A stretch of DNA of 64,000 nucleotides from Streptomyces anulatus (GCF_000721175.1 NZ_JOEZ01000016.1:434001-498000); one strand, 5' to 3'; positions 50,091-59,479 are shown, counted from the stretch's first letter. The notes: generated by a model not told the origin, from the sequence alone. Made by a program: numbers and translations.

Positions 50091-50903
50091 ATGCCGGTTC
50101 ACCCCTCCGTCCCCTTCTCCACCACCGTCGTCGCCCTCCGCCGCGCCGGCTGTGTCTTCGCCGAGGACGAGGCCCGCCTCCTCCACGAGGCCGCCACCTC
50201 CCCGGACGAACTGTCCGCCCTCATCGGGCGCCGCGCCGCCGGACTGCCGCTCGAACACGTCCTGGGCTGGGCGGACTTCCACGGCCGCCGCTACGCCGTG
50301 GACACCGGAGTCTTCGTACCCCGGCGCCGTACGGAGTTCCTGGTGGCGCAAGCCGCCGCCCTCGCACCCCGCCGGGCCGTCGTCGTCGACCTCTGCTGCG
50401 GTTCCGGCGCGCTCGGCGTCGCCCTCGCCGCCGCGTCGGACGCGGCCGAACTGCACGCCTGCGACGTCGAACCCGCCGCCGTGCGCTGCGCCCGGCGCAA
50501 CGTCGGCGACCTGGGGCAGGTCCACGAGGGCGACCTGTTCGCCCCGCTGCCCGCCGCCCTGCGCGGCCGGGTCGACGTGCTGCTGGCCAACGTCCCCTAC
50601 GTCCCCACCGGCGACGTCGAGCTGCTGCCCGTCGAGGCCCGCGTCCACGAACCGCGCGTCGCCCTGGACGGGGGCGGCGACGGGCTCGATGTCATGCGCC
50701 GGGTCGCCGCCGAAGCGCCCGAATGGCTCGCGCCCGGCGGCAGCCTGCTCGTGGAGGCGAGCGAGCGGCAGCGGGAGACGGCGGTCGAGGTCCTGCGCGC
50801 CGCCGGGCTGCGCACCCGGGTCCTGGTCTCCGAGGAGCTGTACGCCACCGTCCTCGTCGGGACGGCCGGGCGGATCACGGGAAGCGGTAGCGCGTCTGGC
50901 TGA
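50091..50903 (+). CDS. PrmC/HemK-related putative protein N5-glutamine methyltransferase
   Basis: 270 aa. N-terminal helical domain, RRAAGLPLEHVLGWADFHGR (PrmC-like G-x-P-x-x-Y/H-L-x-G), FVPRRRTEFLV, SAM-binding VVVDLCCGSGALGVALAAAS (motif I) and the catalytic-type VLLANVPYVPTGDVELLP near 163. The usual NPPY is NVPY here, the pattern of the PrmC-related group rather than true release-factor methylase. The substrate is therefore uncertain. The 3' end overlaps the convergent oxidase gene by 29 bp. Confidence 0.84.
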   Translation: MPVHPSVPFSTTVVALRRAGCVFAEDEARLLHEAATSPDELSALIGRRAAGLPLEHVLGWADFHGRRYAVDTGVFVPRRRTEFLVAQAAALAPRRAVVVDLCCGSGALGVALAAASDAAELHACDVEPAAVRCARRNVGDLGQVHEGDLFAPLPAALRGRVDVLLANVPYVPTGDVELLPVEARVHEPRVALDGGGDGLDVMRRVAAEAPEWLAPGGSLLVEASERQRETAVEVLRAAGLRTRVLVSEELYATVLVGTAGRITGSGSASG

Positions 50904-51447
50904 ACGGCTCCCCCTTGCCGAAGCCGAACGCCGTACGGGGGCGGACCGCGAACACGAGGGCGTGGCCCGCCCCCGCCTGGACGAAACCGCCGTCCTCGAC
51001 GTCGAAGTGCCAGTCGCCGCCGTACTTCGCCTCCCACTCCCGGGCCAGAGCGGTCAGCCGGCCGTGGTCCGTCACCCGGTCCGCCCGGCCCTCCACCACC
51101 ACGTCGAAGCCGGAGTTCAGGGTGTTCGCGCCCGTCGTCAGGACCACCTCGGGGTTGCCCGCCAGGTTGCGTGCCTTGCGCTCCTCCGCGCCCGTACAGA
51201 AGTGGAGGGCGCCGTCGGACCAGATGCCGATCAGCGGCGTGGCATGGGGGCGGCCGTCCGGGCGGACCGTGGACAGCCAGTACAGCGGGGCATCGGCGAG
51301 TACGGCGGCGGCCTCCGGCCACGGGCGGGCCGTCGCGCCCTCGCTGCTGTAGCGGGCGTCCAGCTCGGTCGCCGGGGAAGGGGCGGGTGCATCGGCCGGG
51401 GGTCCGGCCGGGAAACCGTCGGGCAGCGGGCTTTCGGTCGTGGACAT
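50875..51447 (-). CDS. Pyridoxamine 5'-phosphate oxidase-like split-barrel flavin/F420 protein
   Basis: 190 aa. A Pro-rich N-terminus precedes the FMN-binding split barrel: LYWLSTVRPDGRPHATPLIG, LHFCTGAEERKARNLAGNPE, VVVEGRADRVTD and the C-terminal GFGKGEPFSQTRYRF. This pattern is found in FMN- or F420-dependent reductases of the Rv1155/PPOX group; the cofactor cannot be fixed from sequence alone. A cytosolic oxidoreductase of unknown substrate. Confidence 0.86.
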   Translation of the reverse strand: MSTTESPLPDGFPAGPPADAPAPSPATELDARYSSEGATARPWPEAAAVLADAPLYWLSTVRPDGRPHATPLIGIWSDGALHFCTGAEERKARNLAGNPEVVLTTGANTLNSGFDVVVEGRADRVTDHGRLTALAREWEAKYGGDWHFDVEDGGFVQAGAGHALVFAVRPRTAFGFGKGEPFSQTRYRFP

Positions 51448-51614
51448 GGTTCCTCCGCGGGGCGTCGAGGGGTGCTGTCAGGTGCTTTCCCCGGAGGTGG
51501 ACTCCGCCGCCGCCCCGAATTCATCGGCACAGGACTAGGCTCGGAGAACTGTGACGCGGCAAGGGAGCGGCCGAGCAGCCACACAGATCGGTTCGGGCGG
51601 CAGGAGAGCACGGA

Positions 51615-54611
51615 ATGACGACGGTGCCGGGGCGCAGAAGCAGTACGTTCACCAGGCTGCTGCGGCACGGATTCACCGACCCGTCCGCCGCCGAGCAGCT
51701 CCTGGGCCTGGACGCGCTGGCCTCCGTACGGTCGGATCCGGTCCTCCTGGAGGCGCTCGGGGCCACCGCAGATCCGGATCTGGCCCTGCGCGGACTGGTC
51801 CGGATCGTGGAGGCCGGGGCGGCGGACGAGCGGCAGGTGCTGCTCGACACCCTCGTCACCGCCAAGCCCCTGCGCGACCGGCTCCTCGGGGTCCTCGGCG
51901 CCTCGGAGGCGCTCGGGGACCATCTGGCCCGGCACCCGCGCGACTGGAAGGCGCTCGTCACGTACGAGGCGATCGACCTGCACCCCGGCGTCGCCGAGTT
52001 CGAGCGCGGGCTCGCCGACGCCGTCGACCCTGACTCGCTTCGGGTCGCCTACCGCCGGTGCCTGCTCACCCTCGCCGCCCGGGACGTGTGCGGGACGACC
52101 GATCTCGCCCAGACCGCCGCCGAACTGGCCGACCTCGCCACCGCCACCCTGCGCGCCGCACTCGCCATCGCCCGGACGGCCGTACCCGAGGACGCCGCGC
52201 AGTGCCGGCTCGCCGTCGTCGCGATGGGCAAGTGCGGCGGGCGGGAGCTCAACTACGTCTCCGACGTCGACGTGATCTTCGTCGGGGAGGCGCGCGATGG
52301 GGTCGACGAGACCAAGGCCATGCAGGCCGCCACCCGGATGGCCGCCCACCTGATGCGGATCTGCTCCGAGACCACCGCCGAGGGCACCATCTGGGAGGTC
52401 GACGCCAACCTCCGCCCCGAGGGCCGCAACGGTCCCCTGGTGCGCACCCTCAGCTCCCACCTCGCCTACTACCAGCGCTGGGCCAAGACCTGGGAGTTCC
52501 AGGCCCTGCTCAAGGCCCGCGCGGTGGCTGGCGACCCCGAGCTCGGCGCGGAGTACGTCGACGCGGTGTCGCCGCTCGTCTGGGGGGCCGCCGACCGGGA
52601 GAACTTCGTCCCCGACGTACAGAAGATGCGCCGCCGGGTCGTCGACAACATCCCCGCCGACCGGATCGAGCGGGAACTGAAGCTCGGCCCCGGCGGACTG
52701 CGCGACGTCGAGTTCGCCGTGCAGCTCCTCCAGTTGGTGCACGGACGCAGCGACGCGTCCCTGCGCAGCGGCTCCACCCTGGAAGCACTGCGGGCGCTCG
52801 CCGAGGGCGGGTACGTGGGGCGCGCGGACGCCGCCCAGCTCGACGAGGCGTACCGCTTCCTGCGCTCCATGGAGCACCGCATCCAGCTCTACCGGCTGCG
52901 CCGCACCCACCTGGTCCCCGAGGACGAAGGGGACCTGCGCCGGCTCGGCCGGTCGCTCGGGATGCGCACCGACCCGGTGAGCGAGGTCAACAAGGCCTGG
53001 AAGCGGCACGCCTCCGTCGTACGGCGGCTGCACGAGAAGATCTTCTACCGGCCGCTGCTGGACGCCGTCGCCCAGCTGGCCCCCGCCGAGTCCCGGCTCA
53101 GCGCCAAGGCCGCCGCGATCCGCCTGGAGGCCCTCGGGTACGCCGATCCCGCGGCCGCCCTGCGGCACCTGGAGGCCCTCTCCTCCGGGGTCTCCCGCAA
53201 GGCCGCCATCCAGCGCACCCTGCTGCCGGTGCTGCTCGGCTGGTTCGCGGACTCCGCCGACCCGGACGCCGGGCTCCTCGGCTTCCGCAAGGTGTCCGAC
53301 GCGCTCGGCAAGACCCCGTGGTACCTGCGGCTCCTGCGCGACGAGGGCGCCGCCGCGGAGAACCTCGCCCGGGTCCTCTCCGCCGGCCGCCTCGCCCCTG
53401 ACCTGCTGATGCGGGCACCGGAGGCGGTGGCGATCCTCGGCGACCCGGAGGGGCTCACGCCCCGCACCCGGGCCCACCTGGAGCAGGAGATCCTGGCCGC
53501 GGTGGGGCGTGCCGGGGACGCGGAGTCGGCCGTCGCGGTGGTGCGCGGGGTGCGCCGCCGTGAACTGTTCCGCACGACGGCCGCCGACCTCATCGGCTCG
53601 TACGGCACCGAGGACAACCCCGCCGAGCAGGACCACGGGGCGCTCGTCGACCGCGTCGGCTCGGCCGTCACCGACCTGAACGCCGCCACCATCGCGGGCG
53701 CGCTGCGGGCCGCGGTCCGCGCGCAGTGGGGTGACACGCTGCCGACCCGGTTCGCGGTCATCGGCATGGGCCGCTTCGGCGGACACGAACTGAGTTACGG
53801 CTCCGACGCCGACGTACTCTTCGTCCACCGGCCGCGCGAGGGCGTCGGCGACGAGGAGGCGGCCCGGGCCGCCAACACGGTCGTCGGTGAGATGCGCAGG
53901 CTCCTGCAGCTGCCTACCGCCGATCCGCCGCTGCTGATCGACGCCGACCTGCGGCCCGAGGGCAAGACGGGGCCGCTGGCCCGGACGCTGAAGTCGTACG
54001 AGGCCTACTACCGGCGCTGGTCGCTGGTCTGGGAGAGCCAGGCGCTGCTGCGGGCCGAACCGGTCGCGGGCGACGAGGAGCTGGGGCGCGACTTCATCGA
54101 GCTCGTCGATCCGCTGCGGTATCCGGTGGAAGGCCTCGGCGAGGACGCCGTACGCGAGATCCGCCGGCTCAAGGCACGGATGGAGTCCGAGCGGATGCCG
54201 CGCGGCGCGGACCCCACGCTCCACGCGAAGCTGGGGCGGGGCGGGCTGAGCGACGTCGAGTGGACCGTGCAGCTGATGCAGATGCAGCACGGGTGGGCGG
54301 AGCCCGGGCTGCGTACGACGCGTACGCGCGAGGCGCTGGCCGCCGCGTGTGCGGCGGGACTGATTCCGGCGGAGGACGCGCAGACGCTGGACGAGGCGTG
54401 GGTGCTGGCCACCCGGGTGCGCAACGCGGTGATGCTGGTGCGGGGGAGGGCGGGCGACACGTTCCCGTCCGAGGCGCGGGAGATGACGGCGGTGGGGCGG
54501 TACCTGGGGTACGAGCCGGGGCATGTCGGGGACATGCTGGACGACTACCGGCGGATCACCAGGAGGGCTCGGGCGGTGGTGGAGGAGCGGTTCTACGGGG
54601 CGGCGCCCTAG
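51615..54611 (+). CDS. glnE: Glutamine synthetase adenylyltransferase/deadenylase
   Basis: 998 aa, full length. It has two nucleotidyltransferase domains: VVAMGKCGGRELNYVSDVDV near residue 202 (deadenylase half) and VIGMGRFGGHELSYGSDADV near 716 (adenylylase half), each with the G-G-x-E-L-x-Y-x-S-D-x-D catalytic motif. Each is followed by DANLRPEG / DADLRPEGK and the helical GlnD-UR type region. It attaches and removes AMP on a Tyr of GlnA in response to the nitrogen state through PII. ATG 51615 has AGGAG upstream. TAGGCT near 51536 is a possible -10. Confidence 0.97.
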   Translation: MTTVPGRRSSTFTRLLRHGFTDPSAAEQLLGLDALASVRSDPVLLEALGATADPDLALRGLVRIVEAGAADERQVLLDTLVTAKPLRDRLLGVLGASEALGDHLARHPRDWKALVTYEAIDLHPGVAEFERGLADAVDPDSLRVAYRRCLLTLAARDVCGTTDLAQTAAELADLATATLRAALAIARTAVPEDAAQCRLAVVAMGKCGGRELNYVSDVDVIFVGEARDGVDETKAMQAATRMAAHLMRICSETTAEGTIWEVDANLRPEGRNGPLVRTLSSHLAYYQRWAKTWEFQALLKARAVAGDPELGAEYVDAVSPLVWGAADRENFVPDVQKMRRRVVDNIPADRIERELKLGPGGLRDVEFAVQLLQLVHGRSDASLRSGSTLEALRALAEGGYVGRADAAQLDEAYRFLRSMEHRIQLYRLRRTHLVPEDEGDLRRLGRSLGMRTDPVSEVNKAWKRHASVVRRLHEKIFYRPLLDAVAQLAPAESRLSAKAAAIRLEALGYADPAAALRHLEALSSGVSRKAAIQRTLLPVLLGWFADSADPDAGLLGFRKVSDALGKTPWYLRLLRDEGAAAENLARVLSAGRLAPDLLMRAPEAVAILGDPEGLTPRTRAHLEQEILAAVGRAGDAESAVAVVRGVRRRELFRTTAADLIGSYGTEDNPAEQDHGALVDRVGSAVTDLNAATIAGALRAAVRAQWGDTLPTRFAVIGMGRFGGHELSYGSDADVLFVHRPREGVGDEEAARAANTVVGEMRRLLQLPTADPPLLIDADLRPEGKTGPLARTLKSYEAYYRRWSLVWESQALLRAEPVAGDEELGRDFIELVDPLRYPVEGLGEDAVREIRRLKARMESERMPRGADPTLHAKLGRGGLSDVEWTVQLMQMQHGWAEPGLRTTRTREALAAACAAGLIPAEDAQTLDEAWVLATRVRNAVMLVRGRAGDTFPSEAREMTAVGRYLGYEPGHVGDMLDDYRRITRRARAVVEERFYGAAP

Positions 54612-54663
54612 GTGTTCCGTCCCGGGGCCGGGCCCCGGCGCTGTCGGACTGCTTCGCCCCGGT

Positions 54664-54689
54664 CCCCGCTCCTCAAGCGCCGGAGGGGC
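54664..54689. repeat. Dispersed 26-bp intergenic repeat, copy 2
   Basis: Inverted, base-for-base copy of 26301-26326 (CCCCGCTCCTCAAGCGCCGG then AGGGGC). It lies in the gap between convergent glnE and the PAP2 gene. It may work as a bidirectional terminator or be a small mobile repeat. Confidence 0.85.
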
Positions 54690-54707
54690 TGGATTTCCGG
54701 GCCACCG

Positions 54708-55709
54708 CTACGGTCTCCGCGAGCCGGCCGTCTCCGTCTCCGCCTCCGGAGCGGTCTCCGGCTCCGGCTTCGCTTTCGGCTCCGGCTCGGGTTCCGAGGC
54801 CGGGCGTGGCAGCCGGGCGGCGCGCAGCCTGGTCAGCCGGCTGTTCCCGTTCCCGGCGGGCACGCACTTCGGCAGCCGGTGCGGCAGCGAGCCGTACCAG
54901 ACGCGGGAGACGGTGTAACCGAACGCCAGGCAGATCATGCCGCCGACCGCGTCCAGCCAGAAGTGGTTGGCGGTGGCCACGATGACGACCAGGGTGAGCG
55001 TCGGGTAGAGCAGGCCCAGAATGCGGGCCCAGGGCGCCGAGGCCAGGGCGAAGATCGTCAGACCGCACCAGAGCGACCAGCCGATGTGCATCGACGGCAT
55101 CGCCGCGTACTGGTTCGACATGTTCTTGAAGTCGCCCGAGGCCATCGAGCCCCACGTCTCGTGCAGGAGCACGGTGTCGATGAAGTTCGCACCGTTCATG
55201 AGACGGGGTGGCGCCAGTGGGTAGAGGTAGTAGCCGAGCAGGGCCACTGCCGTCGTCGCGAAGAGGACCAGCCGGGTCGCCGCGTAACGGCCCGGGTGGC
55301 GGCGGAACAGCCAGACGAGGACGCCGATGGTCACGACGAAGTGCAGCGTCGCGTAGTAGTAGTTCATCGACACGATCAGCCATGTCACGGAATTGACCGC
55401 GTGATTGACCGTTTCCTCGAAGGCGAGGCCCAGGGACTTCTCCGCCGACCAGATCCAGTCCGCGTTGCTCAGAGCCGCCGCCTTCTGCTCCGGAACGGCG
55501 TTGCGCACGAGCGAATACAGCCAGTAACTGACCGCGATGAGCAGGATCTCGAACCAGAGCCGGGGGCGGCGGGGGGCCCGCAGCGAGCGGAACCGGGCCG
55601 GCCAGCCGGCCTTCTCCGTCCTGTCGGCCGTCATGGGTGAAGGACCGGCCGTCGACCGGCCTTCCTGTGCTGTCACCTGTGTTTCACCCATAGGCAGAGA
55701 GTCTTCCAT
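54708..55709 (-). CDS. PAP2-superfamily membrane phosphatase/transferase
   Basis: 333 aa, six predicted helices. The lipid phosphatase motifs are partly of the inositolphosphotransferase type: APPRLMNGANFIDTVL (C1 region shifted), the C2 motif YAAMPSMHIGWSLWCG (PSMH) and the C3 motif IVATANHFWLDAVGGMI (H...D). The tail after the last helix is an unusual Glu/Pro/Lys-rich stretch (ASEPEPEPKAKPEPETAPEA). It may act on a phospholipid or isoprenoid phosphate at the outer membrane face. ATG 55709 follows AGGGG. Confidence 0.88.
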   Translation of the reverse strand: MEDSLPMGETQVTAQEGRSTAGPSPMTADRTEKAGWPARFRSLRAPRRPRLWFEILLIAVSYWLYSLVRNAVPEQKAAALSNADWIWSAEKSLGLAFEETVNHAVNSVTWLIVSMNYYYATLHFVVTIGVLVWLFRRHPGRYAATRLVLFATTAVALLGYYLYPLAPPRLMNGANFIDTVLLHETWGSMASGDFKNMSNQYAAMPSMHIGWSLWCGLTIFALASAPWARILGLLYPTLTLVVIVATANHFWLDAVGGMICLAFGYTVSRVWYGSLPHRLPKCVPAGNGNSRLTRLRAARLPRPASEPEPEPKAKPEPETAPEAETETAGSRRP

Positions 55710-55767
55710 AGTGATTCCCCTGCCCTCGATCATCCTCCGGTCGGGTTCCGGCCGCACATCCTGCACC

Positions 55768-56811
55768 TCAAGGACGAGAGTGGGACCCTGAGCCGCCTGC
55801 GGGTCCGGAGGCCGTCGAGCCGCGGACCACCAGCTCGGGCATGAAGACGAATTCGCTGTGCGGGGCCGGGGTTCCGCCGATCTCCTCCAGGAGCGTGCGC
55901 ACCGCGGCCTGACCCATCGCCGTCACCGGCTGCCGGATCGTCGTCAGCGGCGGGTCCGTGAACGCTATGAGCGGCGAGTCGTCGTAGCCCACCACCGACA
56001 GATCGCGCGGCACCTCCTTCGACAGCCGGCGGGCCGCCCGGATCGCCCCGAGCGCCATCATGTCGCTCGCGCACACGACCGCCGTGCAGCCGCGCTCCAT
56101 CAGGGCGGAGGCGGCGGCCTGACCGCCCTCCAAGGTGTACAGGGAGTGCTGGATCAACTCCTCCACCTCGTCGGCGGCGAGTCCCAGCTGCTCCCGCATC
56201 GTGGAGTGGAAGCCCTCGATCTTGCGGAGCACCGGCACGAAGCGCTTGGGCCCGACCGCGAGGCCGATACGGGTGTGGCCGAGGGAGACCAGGTGCGTCA
56301 CCGCGAGCCTCATCGCCGCCCGGTCGTCCGGGGAGATGAAGGGGGCCTGCACCTTGGCGGAGAAGCCGTTCACCAGGACGAAGGGGACGCCCTGGCCGCG
56401 CAGTTGCTCGTAACGCTGCATGTCGGCCGAGGTGTCCGCGTGCAGCCCCGAGACGAAGATGATGCCGGAAACGCCCCGGTCCACCAGCATTTCGGTGAGT
56501 TCGTCCTCGGTGGAGCCGCCGGGGGTCTGGGTCGCCAGCACCGGGGTGTAGCCCTGCCGGGTCAGCGCCTGGCCGATCACCTGCGCCAGCGCCGGGAAGA
56601 TCGGGTTCTCCAGCTCCGGGGTGATCAGGCCGACCAGCCCCGCGCTGCGCCTGCGCAGCCGCACCGGGCGTTCGTACCCCAGGACGTCGAGCGCCGCGAG
56701 GACGGATTCGCGGGTGGTCGCCGCGACTCCGGGCTTGCCGTTCAGGACCCGGCTGACCGTTGCTTCGCTGACCCCCGCCTGAGTTGCGATATCGGCAAGC
56801 CGTGCGGTCAT
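55768..56811 (-). CDS. malR: LacI family repressor of the maltose operon
   Basis: 347 aa. HTH RLADIATQAGVSEATVSRVL with hinge NGKPGVAATTRESVLAALDV at residues 3-43; periplasmic-binding-type effector domain (RSAGLVGLITPELENPIFPA, FVSGLHADTSADM, SVVGYDDSPLIAFTDPPLTT). It is divergent from malE, with CTTGC/GCAAG operators between. S. coelicolor MalR represses malEFG in the same arrangement; maltotriose-type sugars are thought to relieve it. It starts at ATG 56811. Confidence 0.94.
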   Translation of the reverse strand: MTARLADIATQAGVSEATVSRVLNGKPGVAATTRESVLAALDVLGYERPVRLRRRSAGLVGLITPELENPIFPALAQVIGQALTRQGYTPVLATQTPGGSTEDELTEMLVDRGVSGIIFVSGLHADTSADMQRYEQLRGQGVPFVLVNGFSAKVQAPFISPDDRAAMRLAVTHLVSLGHTRIGLAVGPKRFVPVLRKIEGFHSTMREQLGLAADEVEELIQHSLYTLEGGQAAASALMERGCTAVVCASDMMALGAIRAARRLSKEVPRDLSVVGYDDSPLIAFTDPPLTTIRQPVTAMGQAAVRTLLEEIGGTPAPHSEFVFMPELVVRGSTASGPAGGSGSHSRP

Positions 56812-56910
56812 GGGATGGGACTGTACCGGGCCCGTGTCGGATTGCCCACCGTGCGCGGGGTGGTGCGGAGGTGCTGCGGGGGAGGTCGTCGGCGGGGTTT
56901 CCGGCAATGT

Positions 56911-57085
56911 CTTGCAAGGACTTGCGGCCCTGGATCGCGGACTGCGGTCGGATCGTCGCACTGCGGATATGTCGTGCCCCGCCTGTCCCTGCCAGGGATG
57001 AGCGACGTCCGTCAAGGGGCTTGACGGCAACCTTGAGGACACGCGAATGTAACGATCACCAGGGCTTGCAGAAATCTTCCGCAAG
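56911..57085. promoter_or_regulatory. malR-malE intergenic operators
   Basis: Three elements lie in the 357-bp gap. CTTGCAAGGACTTGCGG is at 56911-56927 (on the malR side). A perfect hairpin CCGTCAAG-GGG-CTTGACGG is at 57009-57027. CTTGC-N11-GCAAG (CTTGCAGAAATCTTCCGCAA G) is at 57065-57085, about 85 bp before malE. The CTTGC/GCAAG dyads match LacI/MalR-type operators and recur before the amylase gene. I see no gene in this gap. Confidence 0.75.
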
Positions 57086-57168
57086 GTCTTTCGGTCGTCT
57101 TTCATCCTTGTTACGTTCACGTCGACCCGGCGCCGCGACGGAGCGGTACGGCAGTTGAAGGAGTTCAG

Positions 57169-58440
57169 ATGCGACGTGGCATAACGGCCACCGCCCTGGT
57201 CGCGGCCCTGGCGCTCGCGGCGACCGCCTGCGGCAGCGACGACGAGACCGGCGGCGGCAAGAGCTCGGGCGAGCTCTCCGGCACGGTGACCTGGTGGGAC
57301 ACCTCCAGCGTCGGCAGCGAGGACAAGGTCTTCAAGAAGCTGGCCGAAGGCTTCGAGAAGCAGCACCCGAAGGTCGACGTCAAGTACGTCAACGTGCCCT
57401 TCGGTGAGGCGCAGAACAAGTTCAAGAACGCCGCCCAGGCCGGCGGCGGCGCCCCCGACGTGATCCGCTCCGAGGTCGCCTGGACGCCGGACTTCGCGAA
57501 CCTCGGCTACCTGGCCTCGCTGGACGGCACCCCCGCCCTGAAGAACCAGGACGACTTCCTCAAGCAGGCCGTCGCGTCCACCGAGTACGAGGGCAAGACC
57601 TACGCCGTCCCGCAGGTCATCGACTCCATGGGCATCTTCTACAACAAGAAGCTGTTCAAGGAGGCCGGCGTCGAGGCGCCCGCCGACCTGGACGACCTCA
57701 AGACCGTGGCCAAGAAGATCAAGGCCAAGACCGGCAAGACCGGTCTCTACCTGCGCGGCGACGACCCGTACTACTTCCTCTCCTTCCTGTACGGCGAGGG
57801 CGGCGACATGGTCGACGCCGGCTCCAAGACCGTCACCGTGGACAAGCCCGAGGGCGTCAAGGCGTTCAAGGCGGTCAAGGCCCTGGTCGACGACGGCACC
57901 GCGAAGACGGATGCCTCGGACGGCTGGGAGAACATGATGCAGTCGTTCAAGAACGGCGACGTCGCGATGATGATCAACGGCCCCTGGGCCGTCGCCGACA
58001 CCCTGACCGGCAAGGAGTTCACGGACAAGGACAACCTGGGCGTCGCCCCGGTCCCGGCCGGCTCCGCCGCCCAGGGTGCCCCGCAGGGCGGCCACAACCT
58101 CGCCGTCTACGCGGGCTCCAAGAACCTCGACGCCTCGTACGCCTTCGTCGAGTACATGACGTCCGTGGACAGCCAGGCCACCGCCGCCGGCGAGCTGAAC
58201 CTGCTGCCGACCCGCACCTCCGTGTACGCCAAGAAGGAAGCGGTCGACAGCGAGATCGTCGGCTTCTTCAAGCCGGTCGTCGAGACCGCCGTCGAGCGCC
58301 CGTGGATCCCCGAGGGCGGCAGCCTCTTCGAGCCGCTGCGCGTCGAGTACACCAAGGTCCTCACCGGCCAGACCACGCCGGAGAAGGCCGCCAAGTCGAC
58401 CGGCGACTCCTACCGCAAGCTCCTCGAGGGCTGGAAGTAA
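57169..58440 (+). CDS. malE: Maltose/maltodextrin-binding lipoprotein
   Basis: 423 aa. Signal RRGITATALVAALALAATAC with lipobox AATAC, so lipid-anchored outside. The solute-binding fold is typical: GTVTWWDTSSVGSEDKVFKK, APDVIRSEVAWTPDFANLGY, YAVPQVIDSMGIFYNKKLFK, DVAMMINGPWAVADTL and GGHNLAVYAGSKNLDASYAF. It captures maltodextrins for MalFG. ATG 57169 follows AAGGAG. First gene of the malEFG-aglA operon under MalR. Confidence 0.95.
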   Translation: MRRGITATALVAALALAATACGSDDETGGGKSSGELSGTVTWWDTSSVGSEDKVFKKLAEGFEKQHPKVDVKYVNVPFGEAQNKFKNAAQAGGGAPDVIRSEVAWTPDFANLGYLASLDGTPALKNQDDFLKQAVASTEYEGKTYAVPQVIDSMGIFYNKKLFKEAGVEAPADLDDLKTVAKKIKAKTGKTGLYLRGDDPYYFLSFLYGEGGDMVDAGSKTVTVDKPEGVKAFKAVKALVDDGTAKTDASDGWENMMQSFKNGDVAMMINGPWAVADTLTGKEFTDKDNLGVAPVPAGSAAQGAPQGGHNLAVYAGSKNLDASYAFVEYMTSVDSQATAAGELNLLPTRTSVYAKKEAVDSEIVGFFKPVVETAVERPWIPEGGSLFEPLRVEYTKVLTGQTTPEKAAKSTGDSYRKLLEGWK

Positions 58441-58459
58441 CAGGAAGGTTGGCCGACTG

Positions 58460-59479
58460 ATGGCTGTCCACACCAGCCAGTCGGTGGTGAAGGCCGCGGG
58501 CGGAAACGTCGCCCGCGGCCGGAGCCGCGGTACTGGCACCCCACCACCGAAGCCCGGCCGGATCCGGCGGGCCCTGTCGGTCCACTGGTACGCCTGGGCC
58601 ATGGTCGCCCCGGTCGTCGTCGTGATCGGCGTGATCATCGGCTATCCGCTGGTCCGCGGCATCTACCTCTCGATGACCGACGCCGACGAGCGCAACGTCG
58701 CACGCTCCATCGGCGTCAACGAGATCCCCGCCACCTACGAGTTCGTCGGCGCGGACAACTACATCGACGCGCTGACCGGCTCGCAGTTCCTCGGCACGCT
58801 CGGCTGGACGCTGGTGTGGACCGTCTCCTGCGTGAGCGTCACGTTCGTCCTCGGCATGGCCCTGGCGAACATCCTCAACCGCCGCATCGCCGGACGCTCC
58901 GCCTACCGCATGGCCCTCATCCTGCCCTGGGCCATCCCCGGCTTCGTCTCCGTCTTCGCCTGGCGCTTCCTCTACAACGAGGAGCGCGGTCTGCTCAACA
59001 AAGTCCTCGGCGGCGCCGGCATCGACGCCGTACCGTGGCTGAACGACCCGTCCTGGGCCAAGTTCGCGGTCATCGCCGTCAACGTCTGGCTCGGCATCCC
59101 GTTCATGATGGTCGCCCTCCTCGGCGGACTCCAGTCCATCCCCTCCGAGCAGTACGAGGCGGCCGAGATGGACGGCGCCACCGCCTGGCAGCGCTTCCGC
59201 CACATCACGCTGCCGGGACTGCGCCCGGTCTCCACCACGGTGGTCCTGCTCTCCACCATCTGGACCTTCAACATGTTCCCGGTGATCTTCCTGCTGACCC
59301 GCGGCGGACCCGGCGAGGCCACCCAGATCCTCGTGACCCAGGCCTACAAGTTCTCCTTCGAGATCAGCCCGCGCGACTACGCGCAGTCCTCCACCTGGGG
59401 CGTGCTGATCCTCGTACTCCTGATGCTCTTCGCCGTCGTCTACCGGCGAGTCCTGCGCTCCCAGGGAGACAACTGGTGA
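58460..59479 (+). CDS. malF: Maltose ABC transporter permease MalF
   Basis: 339 aa with about seven hydrophobic segments, the first after a 45-residue basic N-terminus (AWAMVAPVVVVIGVIIGYPL). The permease EAA loop reads EQYEAAEMDGATAWQRFRHI, the contact to the ATPase. The large periplasmic loop of E. coli MalF is absent, as in other Gram-positives. It pairs with MalG; no ATPase gene lies nearby, so the shared ATPase MsiK is the likely partner. It is 19 bp after malE and overlaps malG by GTGA. Confidence 0.95.
   Translation: MAVHTSQSVVKAAGGNVARGRSRGTGTPPPKPGRIRRALSVHWYAWAMVAPVVVVIGVIIGYPLVRGIYLSMTDADERNVARSIGVNEIPATYEFVGADNYIDALTGSQFLGTLGWTLVWTVSCVSVTFVLGMALANILNRRIAGRSAYRMALILPWAIPGFVSVFAWRFLYNEERGLLNKVLGGAGIDAVPWLNDPSWAKFAVIAVNVWLGIPFMMVALLGGLQSIPSEQYEAAEMDGATAWQRFRHITLPGLRPVSTTVVLLSTIWTFNMFPVIFLLTRGGPGEATQILVTQAYKFSFEISPRDYAQSSTWGVLILVLLMLFAVVYRRVLRSQGDNW

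Noticed and set aside
57009..57027. CCGTCAAG-GGG-CTTGACGG hairpin as a terminator
   Set aside because: It is short, has no T tract and is in the middle of a divergent promoter region, so an operator is more likely.
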